From positions 1 through 56,496 of the forward strand of contig JAHZKP010000140.1 of NCBI GenBank assembly GCA_022600345.1: a stretch of DNA of 56,496 bases, given 5' to 3'. The notes under the pieces are model-generated. The model made no database searches, was not told the DNA's origin, and saw nothing but the letters and a program-made list of their open reading frames with translations. The first letter of the stretch is position 1; every line of letters starts with the position of its first letter. The translations under genes and the position numbers were made by a program. This document shows positions 1-7,972 of the stretch, piece by piece. This stretch comes from Alphaproteobacteria bacterium (GTDB lineage Bacteria; Pseudomonadota; Alphaproteobacteria; Rhizobiales; Hyphomicrobiaceae).

Positions 1-117
1 AGTCAGATGCAAGCTCGTGTTGACGTTCCAAGGTCGTGTGGAGCTTGTTTTTGGTCCACGCTTCCCAAGGTCGTGTGGAGCTTGTTTTTGGTCCACACTT
101 CCCAAGGTCATGTGGAG
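1..117. repeat. Tandem 37-bp hairpin-forming repeat, about 2.5 copies
   Basis: Two near-identical 37-bp units (28-64 and 65-101) and a partial third (102-117) lie head to tail. Each unit joins the core CCAAGGTCGTGTGGAGC to a T-rich stretch and TTGGTCCAC. The TCCAC and GTGGA arms of neighbouring units can pair. Bases 10-26 carry a related half unit (GCAAGCTCGTGTTGACG). The same family recurs at 47002-47095. It ends where the downstream minus-strand gene stops, so it may act as a 3' structural element, but there is no T-tract typical of a terminator. The left end may be cut by the window. Confidence 0.75.
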
Positions 118-1077
118 CTACCACCCCGCCTTGGCGCTTTCGATTTCCAGCAGTTCGCGAGTGTTGTTGGCGGCCTCGAAAACCGCGGTTGCAATATACC
201 CGACAAAGGCCATCACAACGCCTGATGCCATTGCGCTGGCTCCAATGACAACGCCGATCGGCAAGCCGCCATAGGCCTGCGAGATTTGTGTTCCAGCGAC
301 GCCGGCGATGGCCACGGCGATAAAGACGATGCCGGCGATCAGCGCCAGCCAGCCCAACAGGACCATGGTGAAGGCTATGAACCTGCCGATCCGATAGCCT
401 GGTACGTATTCGGCGGCATCTTCGTCGGCGTCTTCATCGCGACGCATGACGCGCGGCAGCGGCGAGTCATCGGCGGAATCGTCGGCCTCTTGTTGCGCGG
501 ACAGGGTTGGCGGTTGGCCTTCGGGCCTGGGAGGGGGAATGGACCCGGCTTTGGGCTGCGGCGGAGCCGGCTGGCGATTTTGCTGCTCATGTTCGGCCGG
601 CGCGGCGCGGGGGGCTGCCAAAGAGGGTTCTGGGCGCTGTTGTGCGGCCGGTGGTGGCGGCGTTTGCGGTTGCTGTTGTGGTTGATGAGCAGGCCCAGGA
701 GGCCGCTGGCCCTGAGCTGGCGAGTGGGATGCCGTCGCCGAGCCGGGCGGGGGCGCGTCGGCGCCGTGAGGACGGGCGGAAACATTTAGCGACAATCGAC
801 CTGGCGGAGCGGTTGTTGGATCGCTAACTTCGGGTCCTGGTCCTGCGACTTGTCCGGCGCCAGGTGCTGGCTGCGGGGCAGGCGGTTGTTGACTGGTTGC
901 CGTAGCGCGCTCGACTCGCTGAGCCCCGATCCGTGCGTAGGCGGCCTCGGCGGTTTCGGGGAAGTTTTCTACGATATAGGTATAGAACTGATCCGCGTAC
1001 TGGAGGTTGCCCTCTTGTTCGGCGCGTTGGCCCATGTCGAGGATTTGAGCCGGAGTATATTGCGGAGATGTCGACAT
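118..1077 (-). CDS. Hypothetical membrane protein with TPR-like N-terminus and Pro/Gln-rich linker
   Basis: This 319-residue protein has three parts. Residues 1-50 (QYTPAQILDMGQRAEQEGNL and onward) look like one TPR-type helical hairpin. Residues about 55-215 are a low-complexity linker very rich in Pro, Gln and Ala. The C-terminal third has two hydrophobic segments, near residues 225-255 and 265-295, followed by a short cytoplasmic tail. ATG at 1077 was taken as the start; a GTG four codons upstream is also possible and neither has a clear ribosome binding site. I do not recognise a named family. The layout suggests a membrane-anchored protein with a protein-interaction head. Function unknown. 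Confidence 0.7.
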   Translation of the reverse strand: MSTSPQYTPAQILDMGQRAEQEGNLQYADQFYTYIVENFPETAEAAYARIGAQRVERATATSQQPPAPQPAPGAGQVAGPGPEVSDPTTAPPGRLSLNVSARPHGADAPPPGSATASHSPAQGQRPPGPAHQPQQQPQTPPPPAAQQRPEPSLAAPRAAPAEHEQQNRQPAPPQPKAGSIPPPRPEGQPPTLSAQQEADDSADDSPLPRVMRRDEDADEDAAEYVPGYRIGRFIAFTMVLLGWLALIAGIVFIAVAIAGVAGTQISQAYGGLPIGVVIGASAMASGVVMAFVGYIATAVFEAANNTRELLEIESAKAGW

Positions 1078-1297
1078 ACGCCCAATCACTTGAGGTCCCA
1101 GATGGACCCATCCGGTCGATTAAACCGCGTTGGCGACGATGATCGAGGTGCCGCGCGCGTGGCTTCGAACCAGTGTCCCGTTTGTTCAATTGCAATATAA
1201 GGCCGGCGGAAACCTCCGCAGGCACAAGTTACCTATCGCTCCAACTCTAGCAGCCCTTGAAGGCGCTGTCCGCCGCCTTGAAGCAAGAAGTAGTGTT

Positions 1298-1954
1298 TCA
1301 ATCGTCGCAGGAAATCCTTGGCAACACCGACCGGCCACACCAAGCTGACGCTGCATGGTAGTCCTCGGCTTCGTCGATGTCGTCGAGACTCTTTACAGTT
1401 GCGATGCGCAGACCGGCCGCATTGTCCAAAGTGTCGGATAAAGTTTGGGGATGCGACCACCTGATGCCCGAAAAGACTGCCGGGGACCTGGGAAGGCGCT
1501 TGAACCCGATCAGCCAATAACCGCCATCGGGGGCCGGGCCGATGACCATGTCGGCGCTGCCAAGTTTCTGAAAGGCCTGGGCGATCAAATCGGCTGTGAT
1601 GCCGGGAATGTCGGAGCCGACAATCACTACCGGGCCGGGGCCAAGAGGTGTGTCGCCAGCCATATCGACGAGGCGTTGCATGCGTTGGCCAAGATCGCCT
1701 TGTCCTTGCGCGCGGCGTGGAAGATGCAACGGCCAGGCAGGATGCTTCAGGGATGTATCGGGAGCCACGGCGAGGATGGTCTGCCAGCGTGTATCGCGGC
1801 CCAGGCGGCGGCAAACGGCGCTGGTTGCCGTTCGGTAAAATCCGGTCGCTGCGGCAACGCCGATACCTCTGGCCAGCCGGGTTTTTACCCGGCCGGCGAC
1901 GGGTTCCTTGACCATCAAGACCAGTTTGTGACGGAACGGGCGCTTGGGTACCAT
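1298..1954 (-). CDS. TIGR04282-type glycosyltransferase (arsenosugar biosynthesis annotation, DUF2064)
   Basis: The protein resembles the small GT-A-like family annotated as TIGR04282, found with arsenosugar genes and related to nucleotidyltransferases such as CofC. Visible marks are MVKEPVAGRVKTRLA near the N-terminus (nucleotide-binding loop), GSDIPG in the middle (metal-binding acidic site) and GPAPDGGYWLIG, a hallmark of the family. The preceding MBL-fold gene stops just upstream, with its TGA at 1969-1971 overlapping a possible TTG start at 1972. I prefer the ATG at 1954, because neither start has a good ribosome site. The other glycosyltransferase of this pair is at 3076-3846. No arsenite methyltransferase or radical SAM ArsS-like gene is visible, so the actual sugar acceptor is uncertain. 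Confidence 0.8.
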   Translation of the reverse strand: MVPKRPFRHKLVLMVKEPVAGRVKTRLARGIGVAAATGFYRTATSAVCRRLGRDTRWQTILAVAPDTSLKHPAWPLHLPRRAQGQGDLGQRMQRLVDMAGDTPLGPGPVVIVGSDIPGITADLIAQAFQKLGSADMVIGPAPDGGYWLIGFKRLPRSPAVFSGIRWSHPQTLSDTLDNAAGLRIATVKSLDDIDEAEDYHAASAWCGRSVLPRISCDD

Positions 1955-1968
1955 CAAGCCAGGACGGC

Positions 1969-2931
1969 TCAAGCGAGCGGCACGAAAGCGTAGCCCGCGC
2001 CATCTTTTTCGATGCGGCCAGCACCTGGCATGCCGAAGTGGTAGCCGGTGACGATCAGATTGTCGGTGACGGCCCGGTCGAATATACGCCGGCGGGCGGC
2101 CTCGGCCATTTGCGGGTCGGCATCGAAGATGGCGTGCCAGCCCGGGTTGCGCACGAACAGGGCGGGGATATTGGCTGTGTCGGCCATCACCAGCATTTCG
2201 TCAGCGCCCGAGGCAACCGAGACAACGGTGTGTCCGGCGGTATGACCGTGAGCCTTTACCGCGGTGAAGCCGGGGATGAGTTCCTTTTCGCCCTCAAAGC
2301 GGGTGAGGTTTTTCCATTCGGGGAATGTTGCCTGAATGCGCTTGGCCAATCCCTGCCGGTTCTTGGGTAGAGATGAGATTACGCCCGGGTCGGTCCAATA
2401 AGCGTATTCGGCCTGGGGAACGATGATCTGGGCGTTTGGATAGACCTGGGCGTTGGTGCCTTGTTCCATCAGGCCGAAAATGTGGTCGGGGTGGAAGTGT
2501 GTGACGATGATCGTATCGATCTTCGATGGATCGATGCCCGCAGCCTTCATGTTGGCGGCAAGGCGCCCGGCCTTGGGCGAGAGTTGTGCGCCGGTGCCAG
2601 CATCGAACATGACCGTCTTGCCGCCAGCCTTGACGAAGGTGATCGTGAACGGGATGCGGACGTTTTCAGCCGACCGGCCTGCGGCCTTGAGCGCGGCCTT
2701 GGTGTCATCGATACTGGCGTTGCGGATGAAGCCGGCATCATGGGCCTTGTCCCAGTAACCGTCGAATACGGTGATGACTTCGGCATCTCCGACCTTGAAT
2801 TTATAATAGCCGGTTGATGTCAGTTCTTTTGCGCGTGCCGATGGGATCAGGGCCAAAGGCTTGGACAGCCCGAATGCTGCTGCGGCTGCGCCTGCGGAAA
2901 CTACGAAAGTACGCCGAGTGGGATTTGCCAT
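1969..2931 (-). CDS. Tat-secreted MBL-fold metallo-hydrolase
   Basis: The 320-residue protein starts with a twin-arginine-like signal (NPTRRTFVVSAG) and a hydrophobic stretch ending near SARA, so export to the periplasm is likely. The mature part is a metallo-beta-lactamase fold: the HFHPDH motif supplies the first zinc ligands, HGHTAGHT the next histidine, MADT the bridging aspartate, and TGYHFGMPG the last histidine. The substrate cannot be told; relatives include lactonases, quorum-quenching enzymes and generic hydrolases. It lies between two glycosyltransferases on the same strand and overlaps the downstream one, which suggests co-transcription. The start is ATG with no strong ribosome site. 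Confidence 0.85.
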   Translation of the reverse strand: MANPTRRTFVVSAGAAAAAFGLSKPLALIPSARAKELTSTGYYKFKVGDAEVITVFDGYWDKAHDAGFIRNASIDDTKAALKAAGRSAENVRIPFTITFVKAGGKTVMFDAGTGAQLSPKAGRLAANMKAAGIDPSKIDTIIVTHFHPDHIFGLMEQGTNAQVYPNAQIIVPQAEYAYWTDPGVISSLPKNRQGLAKRIQATFPEWKNLTRFEGEKELIPGFTAVKAHGHTAGHTVVSVASGADEMLVMADTANIPALFVRNPGWHAIFDADPQMAEAARRRIFDRAVTDNLIVTGYHFGMPGAGRIEKDGAGYAFVPLA

Positions 2932-3075
2932 GGGTGAGGCCTATTTCTGAATCGAATTCGGTGAACCGCCCCACGCTTGAGAAGGGCTTCGTGTTAATCG
3001 CTTAATTGGCCAATTTCAGTCCATGATTCAAGCCTGCTACTGACGAAAACCGAAGTTGAAAACCGCCATGTGGGA

Positions 3076-3846
3076 TCACGAGGATTTTATGCTGGGTGCG
3101 GGCCTGTCGGCTGTGGCCGGCGTGTTTACTGTCTCGGGCGCATTTTCAGTGGGCGAGGAAGAATAAAATCTGGCGATGCGTGAATTGGGCATGCCGCAGG
3201 CGTGCATCAAAAGGCAGGTCTGATTCCTGGCGATGCGCTTCAGGTATCCATCGTGGCGGTAGCGCTGGGCGCTGGTGAGTGCTTGCGGCTTCAGGATTGT
3301 GAGCCGCCTTCGGCCAAGGCGCCTGACAATGTCCAGGTCCTCCATGATGTCGAGGGGGCGATAACCGCCAATCTTGTCGTACAGGCGGCGGGGAATCAGC
3401 AGGCCCTGGTCGCCATAAGGGCGCTTGGCCAAATGACCGCGCATTTTGACCGCACCCTCCAGGATCCGTGGCCAGAGCCCGTCATCATCAAGGGCGAAGC
3501 TGAAGGCGGCGGCGCTGATTGGGCGACGGCCTGTGTCGACCGATTGCATGAACTGCCCGGCTGCGTGGTCCCAGCCCGGCTGCAGGATCGTATCGGCGTG
3601 CAAGATAAGTAGCCACGGAGACCGTGTTTGCTCGATGCCGGCGTGAATTTGGCGCCCGCGGCCGCTGGCGGACCGGACCAGATCGGCACCCGTTTCGTCG
3701 GCGATTTTCTCCGTGCCGTCGGTTGAACCGCCGTCGGCGATGATGACCTGGCGCACCATTCCCTCAAGCGTTGCCGGGATAAGGGCGGCAAGGCAGCGGG
3801 CAAGCTGTGGCTCGGCGTTCAAAGTGGGGATGACGACTGAAATCAT
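3076..3846 (-). CDS. TIGR04283-type family 2 glycosyltransferase (arsenosugar biosynthesis annotation)
   Basis: This is a compact GT-A glycosyltransferase of 256 residues. MISVVIPTLNAE is the classical family 2 start, IIADGGSTDGT binds the nucleotide-sugar, and LILHADTILQPGWD holds the DxD-like metal site. GALVxxxGDQGLLIPR-type family marks appear as PYGDQGLLIPRRLYDKIGGY, and MEDLDIVRRL carries the ED motif of the catalytic base. These features match the TIGR04283 group that travels with TIGR04282, here at 1298-1954. About 140 bp separates it from the downstream MBL gene, so the three may or may not share a transcript. The C-terminal 25 residues are low complexity. Confidence 0.82.
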   Translation of the reverse strand: MISVVIPTLNAEPQLARCLAALIPATLEGMVRQVIIADGGSTDGTEKIADETGADLVRSASGRGRQIHAGIEQTRSPWLLILHADTILQPGWDHAAGQFMQSVDTGRRPISAAAFSFALDDDGLWPRILEGAVKMRGHLAKRPYGDQGLLIPRRLYDKIGGYRPLDIMEDLDIVRRLGRRRLTILKPQALTSAQRYRHDGYLKRIARNQTCLLMHACGMPNSRIARFYSSSPTENAPETVNTPATADRPAPSIKSS

Positions 3847-3986
3847 GAGGGCTTGTTTCGCACGGGCTGGTGCACGCGAACAAGTCTGACAACGGTCACG
3901 ATTTCAAATTGTGTTCGGATTTCATTTTGTTCTATATTTGTTCCTTTTGTGGTGATAGGTAATATACACCCTTGCGATCAACTCGG

Positions 3987-5117
3987 ATGACTATCATGCC
4001 AGAGGCCCTGACCGATCAATTTAACGAAGCGACAGTCCGGGAAAAGCCGATTGTCGAAGAGCGGCGGCGTCGGGGGCGCGGGACACGAAGCAATGTTTCG
4101 GGGCGCTTTGAATCCGAGGTTCGAGAGGTTTTTGACGATGGATGGGAGAGTGCCGCCGATCTGCCGCCGTTCAAGACCGCGGTTCACGCCGACAGTGCGC
4201 GTTCAATCATCAGCCGCAATGACAGCCCGGATATCTCGTTTGACCAGTCGATCAATCCGTACCGGGGTTGTGAGCATGGTTGCACGTATTGTTATGCGCG
4301 GCCCAGCCACTGTTATCTCGGGCATTCAGCGGGGCTTGATTTTGAAACGCAGCTCTATGCCAAGCCGGAAGCGGGCGGGTTGCTCGAAGCCGAATTGGCC
4401 AAGCCTGGCTATAAGCCATCAACGATAGCGCTGGGCGCCAACACCGATCCCTATCAGCCAATCGAACGGCGGCTTGGCATCACGCGGCAGATTCTTGAAG
4501 TCTTGGAAGAAGCGCGCCATCCGGTTGGAATCGTGACCAAATCAGCGACTGTGGTTCGCGATATCGACATTCTGTCACGGATGGCGAAGGAGGGCCTAGT
4601 AAAGGTGGCGCTATCGGTCACGACGCTTGATCGCAAACTGGCCCGGTCGATGGAGCCCCGGGCATCGACGCCGGCCAAACGGCTGGAGGCACTTGGGGCC
4701 TTAAGCGAGGCGGGCATCCCCACGGCGGTGATGGTGGCGCCGATCATTCCCGCGCTCAACGATCATGAGATCGAAAAGATCCTGGAGGCTGCGCGCGATG
4801 TGGGCGTTGAGGAAGCCGGATACGTGATGTTGAGGCTGCCGTTAGAGATAAAAGAGTTATTTCGCGAGTGGCTGGCGACTGATTTTCCTGACCGGGCCAA
4901 CCGGGTTATCGGTCATATCAAGACGATGCACGGGGGCAAGGACTACTCGCCCCAGTTCGGCCTGCGCCAGCGTGGACGCGGCCCATATGCCGAGCAAGTG
5001 GCGATGCGCTTCAAGCTGGCGTTGAAACGGCTGGGGCTGAATCAGCGGCGCGAAAGGTTGCGTACGGATCTGTTTCAGCGTCCTACGCCAAAGGGTGCGC
5101 AGATGACGTTGATTTAG
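3987..5117 (+). CDS. PA0069 family radical SAM protein (SplB-like)
   Basis: The protein of about 376 residues carries NPYRGCEHGCTYCYARP, in which the C-x3-C-x2-C cysteines bind the radical SAM [4Fe-4S] cluster. ALGANTDPYQPIE and the later VKVALSVTTLD follow, as in the Rv2578c/PA0069 group related to spore photoproduct lyase. The physiological substrate of this group is not established. The N-terminal 60 residues are basic and variable. ATG at 3987 was chosen; ATG at 3996 is equally possible, and an upstream TTG exists. It is followed by a repeat copy and then rnhB on the same strand, an arrangement common in alphaproteobacteria. Confidence 0.88.
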   Translation: MTIMPEALTDQFNEATVREKPIVEERRRRGRGTRSNVSGRFESEVREVFDDGWESAADLPPFKTAVHADSARSIISRNDSPDISFDQSINPYRGCEHGCTYCYARPSHCYLGHSAGLDFETQLYAKPEAGGLLEAELAKPGYKPSTIALGANTDPYQPIERRLGITRQILEVLEEARHPVGIVTKSATVVRDIDILSRMAKEGLVKVALSVTTLDRKLARSMEPRASTPAKRLEALGALSEAGIPTAVMVAPIIPALNDHEIEKILEAARDVGVEEAGYVMLRLPLEIKELFREWLATDFPDRANRVIGHIKTMHGGKDYSPQFGLRQRGRGPYAEQVAMRFKLALKRLGLNQRRERLRTDLFQRPTPKGAQMTLI

Positions 5118-5130
5118 AATCTGTCTGAGT

Positions 5131-5200
5131 TAGATGGAAGCAGTTCTGTTTCTCAAGCGGCGAGTCGATCCAGCAGCAGGGCGGGCGTAGTGCCGCCATG
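5131..5200 (+). repeat. Interspersed repeat, copy A
   Basis: The 24-nt core at 5144-5167 (TTCTGTTTCTCAAGCGGCGA then GTCG) recurs at 14111-14134 with one change and, on the minus strand, at 20340-20363 with one change. Similarity extends upstream (TGGAAGCA before the core, shared with the 20-kb copy) and weakly downstream. It lies between the radical SAM gene and rnhB, outside coding sequence. The copy looks shorter than the other two. Confidence 0.7.
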
Positions 5201-5273
5201 CATTTGAGCTGGGGCGTTCCAATTGGGCAATTGTGATTTCGCTGATTGGGCGACTCGGGTGACATTGGGGTTC

Positions 5274-5909
5274 ATGAAGCAGCCCGATACGCGATTGAGA
5301 CCGACGCTGGAACTGGAGCAGGCCGAACTGGCGCTTGCGCCTGGTGCAATAGCCGGGGTCGACGAGGCAGGCCGGGGGCCATGGGCCGGGCCGGTCGTCG
5401 CGGCGGCGGTGATCCTGGACCTGGACGATCTGCCGGTTGGGGTTGGCGATTCCAAGGCGCTTGACGAGGCGGCGCGTGAGGAAGCTTACGCGAGCATCAA
5501 GAAGCGAGCCCGGTTCGCGGTTGCAGTGGCCGATGTGTCGCGGATCGATCGCAGCAACATCCTGACCGCAACGTTGTGGGCGATGGCGCAGGCGGTTGCG
5601 AAACTTTCCGAAAAGCCTCGGCTGGTTCTGGTCGACGGCAACCGGTTGCCGCCGGTCATTTGCGAAGCGCGCGCCATCGTCAAGGGGGATGCGAAATGCC
5701 TGTCGATTGCGGCGGCCTCGATTGTTGCCAAGGTGACGCGTGACAGGATCATGGTCGAAATGGCTGAGGCTTATCCCGGCTATGGGTTTGAGCGTCACAA
5801 GGGCTACGGCACGCCGCAGCACAAAGAGGCCTTGGAGAGGCTGGGAGTAACGGATATTCACCGTCGCTCATTCCGACCGGTGCAACTGGCGCTGGGGTTG
5901 ATCGATTAG
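5274..5909 (+). CDS. rnhB: Ribonuclease HII
   Basis: RNase HII cleaves the RNA strand of RNA-DNA hybrids and starts ribonucleotide excision. The 211-residue protein shows the family order of motifs: VDEAGRGPWAGPVVAAA with the first catalytic Asp and Glu, VDGNRLPP with the next Asp, and SIVAKVTRDRIM with the last. The length is normal. ATG at 5274 was chosen because the conserved region begins shortly after it; a TTG 17 codons upstream would add an atypical tail. In many alphaproteobacteria rnhB sits beside the ccrM-type methyltransferase gene. Here the Mrp operon lies between them. Confidence 0.95.
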   Translation: MKQPDTRLRPTLELEQAELALAPGAIAGVDEAGRGPWAGPVVAAAVILDLDDLPVGVGDSKALDEAAREEAYASIKKRARFAVAVADVSRIDRSNILTATLWAMAQAVAKLSEKPRLVLVDGNRLPPVICEARAIVKGDAKCLSIAAASIVAKVTRDRIMVEMAEAYPGYGFERHKGYGTPQHKEALERLGVTDIHRRSFRPVQLALGLID

Positions 5910-5929
5910 AGCCCTTACGGGGCTTGTTT
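5910..5929 (+). terminator. Possible intrinsic terminator after rnhB
   Basis: A short stem AGCCC/GGGCT with a 5-nt loop (5910-5924) is followed by TGTTT. It begins at the base after the rnhB stop codon. The stem is only five base pairs and the T-run is interrupted, so termination is only a candidate role. Confidence 0.35.
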
Positions 5930-6000
5930 GCCGGGCGAGTTCTCACGGCGAAGGCCTGCATCCGGCTGGCGGGCACCACCTGGATTTTGCACCGCCAAGC

Positions 6001-7695
6001 TCACAAGTACGACAGGATCACGACCGCGCCCAAGGTGACTGTGGTCCAGAACGCCATCATCCCGGTCGGCCAGGTGCGCCCGAATAGGCCGTCGGGTCCG
6101 TGGTGATGATAGAGGGCGTGGTAGGTTTTGCTGGCGCCTTTGACAATACCATCGGCAACAACCTCCCAGGTGAACGAGCGAAAGCGGTTGGCAATCATCG
6201 CCAAGTGCCGACCGGGCACGCGGTAGAACCAATCGCTGTCGAGCAGGGTGGCGCGCGTTGTGGCGGGGAAAAGGCCAAAGCGCAACGCCAGGACGAATGC
6301 CAGCGCGGCAAAGCAAACGAGCTGCAATTGCGTTATGATGTGCTCGGTCGTGTAGGGCTGGTATTTCACCTCGCGCGGCAACATCGAATAGAGGGCTTCA
6401 GGATAGACACCCAGGCCGATGCACAGCGCTGCGGTTAAGCCCATGGCCAGTAACATGTTGGCTGGCGCTTCTGTGCCCGGTTCGCCTTGGGCTTTGGCGA
6501 AGAATGCAAAGTAGGGGACCTTGATGGCAGTGTGAATGACGACAGCCGCACCGGCGGCCAGCAGCCCTGCCCAGGCCCAGAAATGACCTGCCTTCATGGC
6601 GGCTGAGAGGATCAGGGCCTTGCTGATGAAGCCGGCAAAGAAGGGGACGGCTGCTGCTGCCAAGGCACCGATGACAGCAAAGGTTGCGGTTAGCGGCATA
6701 GATTTCGCCAGCCCGCCGAGTTTGGAGGCGTGCGCGGTGCCGGTGCGATGAAGGACGGCGCCGATGGCCATGAATAACAGTGCGAAATACAAGATGCCGC
6801 ATGCTGCGTGGGCGACAGCGCCGTTAATCGCCAGGTCGCTGCCGATCCCAATGCCGGCAACCATGAGGCCGAGCTGGCCGATCAGCGAATAGGCCAGGAC
6901 ACGCCGCAAATCGTTTTCCAGTAACGCATAGATGACTGTAAATAGCGCCATCGTCACACCGATGGGAATGAGGATCTCGGTGCCGGCATAGCCTCGCGCG
7001 AGGGTGTAGACTGCAAGCTTGGTGGTGAAGACTGAGAGGATGACCGTGCCGGTTACGGTTGCTGCGGGATAGGCATTGGCCAACCAGTTGTGCAGCAACG
7101 GGAATGCGCATTTGATGCCGAAGGCGATCAGGATCAGCGTTCCGGGAAGCGTTTCGGTGCTCATGGCGCCGAATGTAAGCGTGCCGGTGGCGCGGTAGTG
7201 CATCAGGACGCCGGCAAGCAGGATGACGCCCGAGCCGACCTGGATCACCAAATAGCGAAGGCCGGCCGACAGAGCGTTTGCCGTACCGCTTGCCCAGATC
7301 AGGAAGACCGATGAAATGGCGGTGAGTTCCCAGAAGAAAAACAGCGTTACGAAGTCGCCTGCGAAGACCGCGCCGATCGCACTGCCAGCATAGATGAGGC
7401 CGGCGGTGTGCTGGACCCAGTCGCCAAGGTGCAAGGCATATATCACGCCCAGTAACGTCGCGATCAGAAAGATCGTGCCGAATACAGTCGAGAGCTTGTC
7501 AATCCTCAGTGTCTGGAGCTGCAGACCCATCAACTCCATCTGCCCGAAGTCACCCATAGGCAGCGTTCGCAGGTAGGCAAATGCCGCGATGGGGATCATC
7601 AACATGAAGGCGCCGCGCAAAACGCGGCCGGGAAGGAACGGAACCAGCAGGGCTCCGAGAATGACGATCAGGCCGGGATTGAGTTCATTTGTCAT
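6001..7695 (-). CDS. Mrp-type antiporter subunit D homologue (third NuoL/M/N-like subunit)
   Basis: This 564-residue, highly hydrophobic protein has about 14 membrane segments of the proton-conducting transporter family. VTLFFFWELTAISS carries the conserved glutamate of TM5, and KCAFPLLHNWLANAYPAA with the later TTKLAVYTLARG carry the channel lysines. The last 100 residues extend beyond the core and end in another membrane helix, as in NuoL-like forms. ATG at 7695 overlaps the end of the 95-residue upstream gene by 11 bases and suits the family start; a longer reading frame exists. It is the last gene of the antiporter operon and the third subunit of this type there, so it may supply the NuoL-like part normally found in MrpA. 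Confidence 0.85.
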   Translation of the reverse strand: MTNELNPGLIVILGALLVPFLPGRVLRGAFMLMIPIAAFAYLRTLPMGDFGQMELMGLQLQTLRIDKLSTVFGTIFLIATLLGVIYALHLGDWVQHTAGLIYAGSAIGAVFAGDFVTLFFFWELTAISSVFLIWASGTANALSAGLRYLVIQVGSGVILLAGVLMHYRATGTLTFGAMSTETLPGTLILIAFGIKCAFPLLHNWLANAYPAATVTGTVILSVFTTKLAVYTLARGYAGTEILIPIGVTMALFTVIYALLENDLRRVLAYSLIGQLGLMVAGIGIGSDLAINGAVAHAACGILYFALLFMAIGAVLHRTGTAHASKLGGLAKSMPLTATFAVIGALAAAAVPFFAGFISKALILSAAMKAGHFWAWAGLLAAGAAVVIHTAIKVPYFAFFAKAQGEPGTEAPANMLLAMGLTAALCIGLGVYPEALYSMLPREVKYQPYTTEHIITQLQLVCFAALAFVLALRFGLFPATTRATLLDSDWFYRVPGRHLAMIANRFRSFTWEVVADGIVKGASKTYHALYHHHGPDGLFGRTWPTGMMAFWTTVTLGAVVILSYL

Positions 7696-7972
7696 AATAG
7701 TCTTCCGGCCGCATGAGGATGGCACGTATTAGCTTGGCGGCGAGCACGAGGACCGTGCAGGCCAGGAAACCGAAGAAGGCGTAGAAGCCCAAGACGTGTT
7801 CGATTTTGAAATAGCCATGCTTGTGGACAAAGAGGTCGGCGACGACCAGAAGTGCACAGATGGCCGAAAGGCCATAAACGATGCGATTGGCATTGCTGGC
7901 GCCTGAGGCGGTGGCCCCGGTGCCCTTGTCTGGGGGAGTCTCGATGTGGTGGCCTTGTTGATCAGCGGACAT
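7685..7972 (-). CDS. Small two-helix membrane protein of the Mrp operon
   Basis: The protein has 95 residues: a hydrophilic N-terminus of about 27 residues, two membrane helices (around 30-48 and 55-80), and a short charged tail. It overlaps the upstream antiporter gene by 11 bases and the downstream one by 11, so it is translated as part of the operon. Small proteins of this kind occur in similar split-Mrp clusters, but I know of no assigned role. It could be an accessory or assembly subunit. Confidence 0.7.
   Translation of the reverse strand: MSADQQGHHIETPPDKGTGATASGASNANRIVYGLSAICALLVVADLFVHKHGYFKIEHVLGFYAFFGFLACTVLVLAAKLIRAILMRPEDYYDK

Noticed and set aside
286-827. Plus-strand open frames opposite the Pro/Gln-rich gene
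   Set aside because: They are Gly/Arg/Cys-rich shadows of the minus-strand GC-rich coding sequence.
3987-5117. Radical SAM protein as ArsS-like partner of the nearby glycosyltransferases
   Set aside because: Its motifs fit the PA0069/SplB-like group, and it is on the opposite strand next to rnhB.
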